From: JABMMZ01 sp040403495 | Lineage (GTDB): Bacteria > Bacteroidota > Bacteroidia > NS11-12g > UBA955 | Length of the DNA: 64,000 nt | Assembly: GCA_040403495.1 (NCBI GenBank) | Contig: JBBAKM010000007.1 | Span: 39,669-103,668 of the forward strand | Direction: 5' to 3' | In this document: piece by piece, positions 5,915 to 16,300 of the stretch | How positions within the stretch are numbered: position 1 is the first letter of the stretch | Layout of the letters: each line of letters begins with the position of its first letter | The notes under the pieces: generated by a model | What the model was told of the DNA's origin: nothing | Databases searched by the model: none | The model's input: only the letters and a program-made list of their open reading frames with translations | Made by a program: the position numbers and the translations under genes

Positions 5915-7449
5915 CCTTTATTCGCCGAATAAATCGAACCCATTTTATGCTTTTCGTAGCCTTTTGGCTGCTGTTCAATGCATTTATTGGTCGTTTTGAT
6001 AGCTTCAATAAACCTCCTATGGGGGTTCATCAAAGTGCGCAGTGTGATAGACTCTCTTTGGCACAAAACTATTACTACAATGGTTTTCGTTTTTTTTATC
6101 CCGAAGTCAATGAAAACCGATGTATAGACGGTATCGTTTCGTGTGAATTTCCATTGATGAGTTATTTGGCTGCGGGTTTATTTAAAATGGGTTCTTACAA
6201 TGAGTTTTATTTTCGATTACTCAGTTTTTTAGTCTTTAGTTTGGGTATCTATGCACTCTTTCTTCTTTTATTGCGCTATTTCAATCCATTTATATCACTT
6301 GCCCTTATTGGATTGTTCAATGCCTCTCCTATTGTTCTTTTTTATGCAAATAACTTTTTACCTGACATCGCCTCTCTTGGTCTAGCATTGTGTGCTTGGT
6401 ATTTCTTTTTCAAAGGCTTTGTGGCTCATTCATACCTACCGGCACAACTCACAAAAACAGATTCACTCCTTTTTTGCATAACCCTTAGTTTGAGTATTGC
6501 TATCAAAACTACCTCAATGATTCAGTGGTTTACCCTGTTTTTTGTAGGTTTTATTGCCTTACTCTTTCCAAGTAAATTCAAAATTCAAGCACCAAAAACC
6601 CTATTCACGCTCCTTATCATTTCATTAATTTTACCACTATCATGGTATTTTTGGAGTCAACATTTGGGTAAGATACACAACAGCGCTTATTTTTTAATGC
6701 AAATCCCCGACTTTACCGGTTGGAATGATTATTTCGACGATTGGCATGTCTATTTGGCTAATTGGCCTTCGCAAACTTTCACAGCACCAGTCATTTACGT
6801 TTTGTTTGGTTTGTTAGTTTTAAATCTATTTTTATATCCCGTTTTGAATAAAACGTTGTGGCTAATTTCCTCCATCAACACATTAGGCACTTTGGCTTTT
6901 TTATCATTAATGATTCATCAATTTAAGTATCACGACTATTATGTATTGTGCTTACTACCTGCTTTTTTTCTGAATTGGATTTCACTGGGGACTGCAATTA
7001 AACAATTAAACCCTCAATTTTGGTTTATTAAAGTAAGCGCCATTATCCTTTTATTAGTTGGGCTCAACTATCAATTCAACTTTGGCAAACGATACCTAAA
7101 AGAACGTTATACGCAAGGTAATTACTGGGAACAGTCTCACATTAATGCTTTTGACTATGGGGCGCTTAAAACACAATTAAACGCTATTGGCATAAACAGA
7201 AAGGACTGTGTAATGGTTGGTTACGACATTTCCCCAAATAATATTTTGTATTACCTTCATCTGAATGGTTTTAGATTTTTCAAGGACCAAGATGAACGCT
7301 TAATCACAGAAAACATAGCACTTAGGCATCCCAATATACTCATTAGTAATTCTAGCGATTTTGAACAACAAGTAATGCCTTATGTAAAAGGATTACAATT
7401 GGTTCACACTTACAAAAACATTCGTGTTTACAACATTATTTACCCATAA
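5911..7449 (+). CDS. GT-C-type membrane glycosyltransferase (PMT/ArnT-like)
   Basis: A 512-residue polytopic membrane protein with about ten hydrophobic segments from residue 13 on and a soluble C-terminal tail (about 400-512). The first extracytoplasmic loop after TM1 (FNKPPMGVHQSAQCDRLSLAQNYY reduced to its key residues: H40, Q41, D46) and the overall layout resemble the PMT/ArnT family (GT39-like), which moves sugars from polyprenyl-phosphate donors onto lipids or proteins on the outer side of the membrane. Exact substrate unknown. The frame opens at a TTG (5911) overlapping the rhodanese stop; an ATG 12 codons later (5947) is an alternative, but the upstream start supplies a basic N-terminus. 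A 12-bp terminator follows at 7481. Confidence 0.65.
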   Translation: MTFIRRINRTHFMLFVAFWLLFNAFIGRFDSFNKPPMGVHQSAQCDRLSLAQNYYYNGFRFFYPEVNENRCIDGIVSCEFPLMSYLAAGLFKMGSYNEFYFRLLSFLVFSLGIYALFLLLLRYFNPFISLALIGLFNASPIVLFYANNFLPDIASLGLALCAWYFFFKGFVAHSYLPAQLTKTDSLLFCITLSLSIAIKTTSMIQWFTLFFVGFIALLFPSKFKIQAPKTLFTLLIISLILPLSWYFWSQHLGKIHNSAYFLMQIPDFTGWNDYFDDWHVYLANWPSQTFTAPVIYVLFGLLVLNLFLYPVLNKTLWLISSINTLGTLAFLSLMIHQFKYHDYYVLCLLPAFFLNWISLGTAIKQLNPQFWFIKVSAIILLLVGLNYQFNFGKRYLKERYTQGNYWEQSHINAFDYGALKTQLNAIGINRKDCVMVGYDISPNNILYYLHLNGFRFFKDQDERLITENIALRHPNILISNSSDFEQQVMPYVKGLQLVHTYKNIRVYNIIYP

Positions 7450-7480
7450 ATAGTTCAATTAAATTGAAGATGCATATAAA

Positions 7481-7507
7481 AAAATCCCCAATTAGATTGG
7501 GGATTTT
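7481..7507. terminator. Bidirectional terminator
   Basis: A perfect 12-bp stem, AAAATCCCCAAT-TAG-ATTGGGGATTTT, with A-rich and T-rich flanks on both sides. It separates the convergent genes ending at 7449 (plus) and 7542 (minus). Confidence 0.9.
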
Positions 7508-7541
7508 CTACTAACATTTTAAATAATCTGAGTCACACTCG

Positions 7542-10181
7542 TTATATCTTGGTAAGCTTAATAAGCTTTGTTTTATTGACAACTAAAGTATAGATACCCG
7601 AAGAGAAGTTAGTCAAATCAACCATTGAAGATTCATTTGCTTTCAAAACATATACTCTTCCATAAATATCCACTAATTCTAAAGACCAAATAGTTTCACT
7701 TGAATTTATTTTAAGCCAATCTATGACTGGTTGAGGATACACTATTGTTTCATTTGACATTCTTTCATTAACACTTAATTTACCTGCGGTTTTGAACAAC
7801 CAATTAGCAGTATCGATACCTTCATAAAAGATACCTAATTCATTTTTCACAAAATTAGATGGAATTTCAATTCCAATGAATGCACCATTTGCAAAACTCT
7901 GACTAGGCGTAACAGTTAATACACTATCTAACAAGGTTAATTCACTACTATTAGCAGATATGGTTTTAAACAATTGTTTATTTTGATATACTTTTATTTG
8001 ACTACCTGCATTCAATGTTACATTTTGGTTAAACTTAATCGTCAACGGTGATGTTGTAGAGATGTCTTTAGACAAATGTAAAGGGGTTAACTGACTCATT
8101 TTTGGAGAAGCTGCCATAGTGAAGTACCAAGTTCCATAAAAGATAGGGGAACTTTTTTGACCATACACATCAATAAAACATGAATCGGTTGCTATAACCA
8201 CAAATGAACCTGGCTTAAATGCTTCAGCAGGTGTAATTGTAACCACAGAATCTACTACTTGTATGACACTACTTCCTACTGCAATAGTTTCTTTTAAACT
8301 TCCGTTTACAAAAATTGAGATATTACAATTGTTTGCCTTACTAACATTATCTTTATAGGTAATAGTTGGTAATACATTTGGCAATACATTCACTTTTAAA
8401 TTTTCAGGAGACAAACGACTCACTTCAGGTTTCTTTTCAATAGTATAAAAGAACCAATCTGTAAGTTTAATTTCAGGTGCATAAATATTGAAAGACGAAT
8501 CTCTGAAAGAATTGGCAGTAACGCTTACTTCAATTTTTGAATTAATAGGCAAATCTTTCACAGGATTAATTACAATAAGTCTTCCATTTGCTCTAACATT
8601 ATTAGATGTTACATTGATTGTTTCAAACAATGTATTGTTAGCATAAATCCTTATTGTACCTGCTAGTCTTTTCAAAACAGTTTCATCAAACTCAATAGCT
8701 AAATCATCATTTGGCAATATCATTTTAGCATCTTTTGTAGGAGATAGTTTAACTAACTTAGGAGCAACATTTTCATAATTGCAGGTGTATGCACGAGAAT
8801 TTCTCTCAATTGCCCCTTTTGAAGTTAGAGTTTTATTCTTAAAAGCCCCGAATGAATTAGGATAATACGAACATCTAAAAACAGCACCATTGCCAAAGGC
8901 TCCATCTGCGCTAATGGTATTACCTACTAATGGATTTTTATATTCCCAAACAATTTTCTTTTGTGGAGTAACTTCAAAAAAGCGACCTTGAACACCACTA
9001 CAAATCAATGTATTTCCATTGGGCAAACGATTTGCCCCAGAGATAACTACTGAGAAAAATGCTGTAGACACAGAATCCTTGTAAGTCCATGAAAAGTTAT
9101 TAGGACCGTATGGTAAATTCATTTTATAAGCATTATTAGACAAATCGGGAATTTGAAACACATCAACAGTCGAATATAAAGTATCTCTTTCTTGACCATT
9201 ATTGAAAATCATAATTTTACCTGAATCTAAATATCCACCTGGAATCCAATGAGCGTCATGTTGTTTAAACATTTTACGATCATTTTTTGTACCCCAACCA
9301 TAGGCTTGTGGATTTCCCCAACGGTATATAATATCTCCTCCCATTCCTGAGTTTCCCCCTTGATGCGTTCCAGCTTCAGATTTAGTTGTACTATGATCAA
9401 TGACCCAAACTTCTGAAATATTATGGGTACTTATAATAATTTGATCTGTTTTTGCATTGTAAGCAACAGAATTGGCATGAATCCAATCGTATGTTTTTAA
9501 ATTGGTTGCGTAATTAATATTCATCAACTCAGGGTGGTCTGATACAACACCAAAATTAGGTTTACTAGGATCAAAATCTTGAATAATATGGTCAAATAAA
9601 TCCCATTGCCATACAATTTCAGCGCTGTCTTTTCCAATTGGACGTAATTCAATAATTCTCTCTCCCCACAATTCGTCTCCTGCGGGACCTTGTTGGAAAT
9701 TCTCTGGCCTACGACCTAAATCTAATGCCTCTGTTTTGGAAATATGATGCCAAGCCAAAACTAAAATATTTCCATTTGGCATCACTTCAATGTCATGGTG
9801 CTGGGTTAATGAATCATTGAATATTTCATAACTCCATAATAACTTACCAAACCAATCATATTCTTCGATATAACCACCTTTTCCACCAGCTGTCAAAAAA
9901 CTAGTATCACTGTGAACACCTGTTTTTATTAAATGACCATCAGCTGTTAAATAAGAGGATAAACTAGGAGGTGTAAGCGTTGTCCATTGATGTACTTTTT
10001 GACCACATTTATTGATCAAATAAGTAGTATCGCAATTAATAGGAGAAAATAGAATGTATCCATTTTCATCGTTACCGGGGAGTTTCTTCTTTAAACCGAA
10101 TGTTTTCTGAGCATAAGACTGAGAAAAAGAAGAATTAACAAAAAAAAGAACGAGTGTTAAGAGAGAGAAAAATTTGTTCAT
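7542..10181 (-). CDS. Arylsulfotransferase-like secreted protein with T9SS type A domain
   Basis: 879 residues from the ATG at 10181 (an upstream TTG at 10211 would lengthen the signal peptide and lies within a promoter-like box). Order: signal peptide (residues 1-21, cut after SSFSQ); an ASST/arylsulfotransferase-type beta-propeller (about 25-470) with the repeated HDIEVMPNGNILVLAWH, DWIHANSVAYN and HDAHWIPGG motifs that carry the propeller histidines; three Ig-like modules (about 480-790, each starting PKL/SRL-SP or SQLTP); and a C-terminal type A sorting domain (YPQPVIDWLKI ... SGIYTLVV). Known ASST enzymes transfer sulfate between phenolic compounds; whether this one is catalytic or structural is uncertain. 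It should be exported through the type IX system, whose SprA gene is next upstream on the same strand. Confidence 0.8.
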   Translation of the reverse strand: MNKFFSLLTLVLFFVNSSFSQSYAQKTFGLKKKLPGNDENGYILFSPINCDTTYLINKCGQKVHQWTTLTPPSLSSYLTADGHLIKTGVHSDTSFLTAGGKGGYIEEYDWFGKLLWSYEIFNDSLTQHHDIEVMPNGNILVLAWHHISKTEALDLGRRPENFQQGPAGDELWGERIIELRPIGKDSAEIVWQWDLFDHIIQDFDPSKPNFGVVSDHPELMNINYATNLKTYDWIHANSVAYNAKTDQIIISTHNISEVWVIDHSTTKSEAGTHQGGNSGMGGDIIYRWGNPQAYGWGTKNDRKMFKQHDAHWIPGGYLDSGKIMIFNNGQERDTLYSTVDVFQIPDLSNNAYKMNLPYGPNNFSWTYKDSVSTAFFSVVISGANRLPNGNTLICSGVQGRFFEVTPQKKIVWEYKNPLVGNTISADGAFGNGAVFRCSYYPNSFGAFKNKTLTSKGAIERNSRAYTCNYENVAPKLVKLSPTKDAKMILPNDDLAIEFDETVLKRLAGTIRIYANNTLFETINVTSNNVRANGRLIVINPVKDLPINSKIEVSVTANSFRDSSFNIYAPEIKLTDWFFYTIEKKPEVSRLSPENLKVNVLPNVLPTITYKDNVSKANNCNISIFVNGSLKETIAVGSSVIQVVDSVVTITPAEAFKPGSFVVIATDSCFIDVYGQKSSPIFYGTWYFTMAASPKMSQLTPLHLSKDISTTSPLTIKFNQNVTLNAGSQIKVYQNKQLFKTISANSSELTLLDSVLTVTPSQSFANGAFIGIEIPSNFVKNELGIFYEGIDTANWLFKTAGKLSVNERMSNETIVYPQPVIDWLKINSSETIWSLELVDIYGRVYVLKANESSMVDLTNFSSGIYTLVVNKTKLIKLTKI

Positions 10182-10364
10182 AATTAGAAATCTTTTTAAT
10201 AAAGCATGCAAATATTAAATAAATTTGAACACTAACGTTCATTTCATATAAATAATGACAGTCTTATGACAAAGTCAAAATGTTTGAAAATCAATAAATT
10301 AACATTGTATATATCTAAATTGTTTATAAATTAACTAATTTCTATTAAAAGTAAATAATACCTA

Positions 10365-13300
10365 TTACTGAATCGTGTATCTTAACTTAGCACCAAAAGT
10401 TGTTAATGCTGTTGGAAATGCATTGGAAGCATAAGGAGTGGATGCTCTTCTGTCATAGAATATCGTTAAATTGACATTGGAGTTAACCATGTAATTAATA
10501 TTTGGACGAATTAGTACTACTCTTTGTCCGTTTGCAGCTGTATTGGTATTTTGGTCTACTTTACGAATAATAGTGTAGTTATTTTGAATACTTACATCCA
10601 AATCCATTTGTAAATCATTCACTAAATTTACTCTTTTACCATTTACTTTTATTGGCAATTTTATTCCATTTACCCTATATCCTAATCTAAACACCATTTC
10701 TTTACTGCTCATTTCCGTTACATTGGCATTGGGAACAAACAAGGTTATATTCCTATTAGAGTTGTATTTAAAGTTGGTGGTAATCCCTGATTTTGTAGTT
10801 AAGTCAATCCCAATTAACGGGTTAAATTGTTCACGAATAGAAACATTATTAATATTCAACTGACTCACCAAATCTTTGCCTCTTTCTGCTGTTGCTTCAG
10901 GATTGTATTGCAAATTACTGGTATAGCCACTTACATTATAATTTCCTACATATCTGTGTTGAATGGTTACGTTTGAAAATATTTTTCCAACTGCTTTTAT
11001 TTTACTGAGTCCATTATAATTAATAGCCCAGTTTGGCAATGGTAAATTCCTGAATGGACTAAGTGAAACCGACGATTGATTTGCCCCTGAATAAGCCGCT
11101 AAAAAGGCAGGAATTAAGGTATTTTGAGCGGTAGCGCCATATCCAAAATAGTACTTTCCTCTGTTTGTTGTATCAACTCTTTTATTCACTACCCTGTCAT
11201 CCAAATTAGCTTGACGTTGTGAAATTACAAACCTGTAGTTTTCAAAGTTATCATAATTTTTACTTACCCATCCATTTTTAGCATTGACTGGATCATTGGC
11301 TGTTTGGATAAATACACTTGACATTGAGAAATTCCCTGTTTCTGTCATTGCAAAATCTCTCCAGTCTCTTAAGGTATCGTCATATCTAAACAAAGACTGT
11401 ATGGAATTCATTTGTGACAAATTAAAATTCACTTGAATCCTAAAATCTTTCATAGGTTCTAGTGTTGCATTTCCTTGTATGGTTTTGGAATTAGTTTGGG
11501 TGTAAAAATTGTTTAACCTTAAATCATTGCTCAAATTGCCATTTTGCGCCAAATTATAACGGGTATTATTTTCTTGACTTCCCAAAATAAATGGCAAACC
11601 AGGCGCATTTTTGGCAAAATTTTGACCGAAGTAATCGATTTGCTCATTGAAACCAGGCAATAAAATCCCTTGTCTCAAGGTATAATTCACACTACCATTT
11701 CTCAACATCATCAATGCTCTTAAAAAACCAGTTCCTGGCGATGGCTTTTCTTTTTCGTTCTTATTTGTGGCAGCTGAACCTTGATCTTTAGGGTCTTTAA
11801 CTGGTGGTTTTTTGGTACCCCCTTGGTTAATTTTCTTTAAGAACGGAATTTTATTGTATAAGTTAACAAAGTTAAACTGTGAATTCACATTCAAATCTCT
11901 ACTATTTGAAATCGTATTTCCAAACGTACTGAAAGCAGGTGGCGCTTGTGTCCAACCATAATTGGCCCCATATTTCACTTGGGTTTGAATCCAATTCAAA
12001 AATCCAACCTTAGCAAAAGGCACGGTATAGTTAAACACTGCAATCTGATTAAAATCTCTCATTCTTCCCAAAGCCCAAAAATCCTTGCGAATACTGTCTC
12101 TTTGTAAGTTATTGGTAATTTCACCAAATGGTTCTTGAACACGGCTATTGACCGTTGCTGAATAATCTAATTTTAAACTTTTGGTGAAAGGAAAGTTAAC
12201 ATTAAACACCCTTTGCATGGTAAAGTTCTTATCAAACAATCGAGGCGTTATTTGTTTAAATAAATCATTCGAACGGCTTAATTTTTCTGAATACAATCGG
12301 TCTACATCAAAACGAATTAATATGGTTTGTGGCAAGTAATTCAGGTTGAAATCACGCAAAATCTGAAGTTTCTTGTTTTTAATAAACTTGAACGGTTCCC
12401 ATGGTTTTGACTTAGGATTGTAAGTATATCCTAAACTTCCGTGATAGGTTTTAGTAAATTGATCTTCGACCTGAATGTTACGACGCTTTAAGTGAATAAA
12501 TGAATAGGTTAAGTTGAAATTAGAAATACTCCAAGGCATTACAGGACCTGTTCCGGTGTGATTTTTCCTAACGTTTGTAAAATTTATACTGTACCTTGAA
12601 TTGTAATCTTCGGCCGCTCTTAATACTTCTTTTTTCTGATCTTCAGGCAAACGGGCAACAGAAGATTTCAACTCTACGTCGGGATTCAAAGGATTGAACT
12701 TAGGACGCATAATAGTTCCACTGTAACCAATAAACATTGGAATATTTACCCCTGCTTTTTGTGGGAAAAACTTACCTAATTCAAAAGCAGATGACAAATC
12801 ATATTGGTAATTGTCGCTCAAATTACGTTCATTTAATCGTTTGTCTATGCCACCAAAACCGATAGTTGAAATATTTCCTGAAGCAGATAAGGTTGCAAAA
12901 TCTGCCATTTGAGCCACCACACGTCCTGTTGTAGCCCAACCACCTTTGTTGGAAATATCCGTAACACGCATTTCATTGAACCACACTTCCCCACACTTAG
13001 GATTGTCGGTATTGTTTCGAATACCAAGCATTATCACCCTTACATTGCTCAAATCAGGCAATCCTAAAATGGTAATGCGGTGTCCTTTTTCATTGAAATA
13101 GAAAAATGGTCGATTTAGTTGAACATTAGCATCTTCCCTTTTAGTTTTTGAATTGAATAAATCTGCCAAAGCAAAATTTAATTCATTTTCAGCCATCCAA
13201 ATTCTATCAGGAGCTATAGTTCCATTAGGTGTTATTTTTAAAGGAATTTCATACTCGTAATAGTTACCAACCAAATCTGTTCCTATTCTGATAAATGCTG

Positions 13301-16300
13301 ACAAATCGCCATCATTCAATTGGTCGCCCTCGGCGTGAACAAACATTTTAAAATTCTTGTAATTTCGAATATCAAAATTCAAGGCTTTAAACGCTCCTCT
13401 TGCATCACCTGGTTTTAAATTACACACTCTTAATGAAAGAGATTGTTCGTTTTGTTGAACAAAGTTTTGAGAGGCAGGGTCACGAACACGGTCAATCCCT
13501 GGAGGTTCTATGTAGCGAATAGGTGTTCTTTTTCCGTTTTCTTCAATGTTAACTGTAGAAACGACAAAAGCTGTATTATCATTAGGGTCTAAAGGAACTA
13601 CAGCACCTGGTGTAGTCATAGAATTGGTATACCTTCTCCAGTCGGCACGTACTAATTGGAAATTTGCCATCCTCAAAATTGTGCTGTCGGTAAACCCTTT
13701 TAGATACATTCTCATAAAACGTATTGACTTAAAATCAGAGATATTTCCAACGGTTCTGGTGTATTCACGAATTGGAATTTTTAATTGAATCCATCTAATT
13801 TTTTCGGTTTTACCATTTTTTAGTAATTTATTGACTTCAGAAATATCGGTCACAAAACCTTTTCCAATCTCAATATCATCTGGACTTAAATTTACTTCGT
13901 AATTAAAGTAATCTTCCGTTTGATTCATGGTAAAATCATTATTTATGTCTTCGTTATCAGGTAAGTTGGTAGCAGATTCAGGTGAACCATCAGGCAATTT
14001 ATTAAGCGTTGAATTCCCCTCCAAATTATTGAATTTTTTATATCTGCTGATAACTGATGCCAACTCAGAATCGTAAGCAGCAATTCTATTGTGTGCGTAA
14101 TTATCATTAGCAGGGTCTTCAAAGGCTTTTAAATAGATTTGGGAATTTGCCCCAAAAACATCTCTTAAAGAATCTAAATATTTGGAATAGAACAAGCGTT
14201 CATCTTGGTCGTTCATTCCATCTAACCCCACATCTTGAAAAGGTCGAGCTGAAGGCTCATTATCAAATGCGTTATTTAATTGAGGTAAAACAGGGACTCT
14301 TCCAAAAACAGAAGTATCAGCATCTCCCAAATTGCCCAAAGGACTGAATCCATTTTCGAAGGTTTTTCTTCTGTCAGGCAAAATATCCTCACTTACGTTA
14401 CCCAAATCAATGTACAATTTACCCTTGTTTGAGCCAGTAGAATTGTAAAAGAACGGATCCATCATCCATATTTCGATATAATCAATATTGGCTGCCTCAA
14501 AGTCGTTACTTTCAATTCTTCTCATTATTCCACCCCAAGTATTTTCAGGTTTATTAAAAGACCCATTTGCGTTAAAATCACTTGAGTTTGGATTGAAGTT
14601 ATATTGACCTCTCTCTTTTGGGAAATAAGCCAAATCAAAAGTAGATAAAATATTAGGTGCGCCTTGTTGAATTTGTTTGTTTGGAAAAACCTCAGTTACC
14701 GTAACCTCTCTCATGTAATGATTACTTTGCATTTCCACATCACTTGCAATGTGGGCAGGCGTAAATCTGTCTCTTCTGTAAAATGTGGGGTCAATATTAT
14801 ACCATGACAATTTAGACCTTTGGTAACCCCAAGTCTTTTTATCAGAAGCATTCAACCTCCATTCGGGGAAAAGAAAAGGTTGGTTCTGAGGGATACTTGC
14901 TAATTTCCAATTGCTAACTAATCTTAAATCAAAAGTAGTTTCAGCCCCTTCAAAATCATCCAAGTAACTAACCCCTCTTTGGTTGTTTTGACCTAAAGCT
15001 TTGCCAGGAAATAATCTTGCATACTCCCCTTGTGCAGACAATTTACTTTCTGCTTTGGTTTGAATAAATGGCAATTTATCTACTAACTTGGTTAAAAACA
15101 AGGAAGGCGAATTATAACTGAAGTCGACACCAAAAATAGTATTTAAAAGAGGATCGTCATTGATATTAGTTTTGGGAGTTAAAGCTCTTTCATACATGTG
15201 TAAGATTGTTCCACCCAATAATAATTTTTTGTTCGCAGCATAATCAAAGCGAGTTCCTAGCAATGTTTTTTGTTGAATATTAAACAAACTGTTACTCTCT
15301 GATGACACTTTAATAACGGCACCTGATTGTAAAATCCCTTGATTGATAATCGTTACTTTACCTGCATTGTAATCAACGATAAAATCCACATTTTCAGTCA
15401 ATTTAGTTCCATTAGCCGTAACTACTACAGACCCTTGTGGAACGTTAAGCGCATTTAATGAAATTTCATTACTACTACTTCCTTTGTATGACCCTTTTAA
15501 GAAAAACTTGTTGTGAGTTACATCTTGTTCTGCCATCCACTTGGTACTGTCATACAAAGCATCAAACACATATTTGTCTGCCACTTGATTATTCCCATCA
15601 AACTTACTTCTAAGAAAATCACCGAAGGGTTCTCTTACAGGAAAAATTACCCTTCCAAATCTACTTTGAAAAGTAATATCTTCAATAACATCTAACACCC
15701 CGTCAGGTTTAGGTTCTGCCTGACGGTTTATTTTATCCATATTCATTACTCTAATTAATGGATTACCATTGCTTAATTGAGGGAAATTTTGAACCGGCAT
15801 GTAATTCAAATCAGCGCCAGAAGGGTCATCATTATAAATAACGTTAAAATCCAAATCGGAAGTATTGATATTAAAGGAACCTAACGAGTAAATATTTTTC
15901 ATCATCAATTCCCACATAGGAATTTTGGTTCTGATGATGTTATTTTTTAACATTTTCACCATCAAAACTCTACTGTTTGCACGGTCGCTTGCTACTTCTG
16001 AGGCAAACTCCCCTACTTTGTATATTTGACCATTGAAAGTGTATTCAAAAGCAACCGCTAAAATCTCATCATTATTGAGCGCTGTATTTAAGGATACATA
16101 TCCCAATCTTTGGTTAACGTTAAATTCATTTTCGTTCAACTGTCGGGCATACGTCAAAAGCTCGTAATCCAAACCTTGTTGATATTGGGGATACTGACTA
16201 TTTAATGCATCAATTGTAGATTTGGACAAACGAATGTTATTACTTCCCGGACCATTTGTGAAATTATCGTAAATGGTATTGTGATTGTTCGAAGTTCTTG

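Noticed and set aside
10182..10211. Upstream TTG start for the sulfotransferase-like gene
   Set aside because: It lies in a promoter-like AATATTTG and would put ten residues before a good signal peptide starting at 10181.
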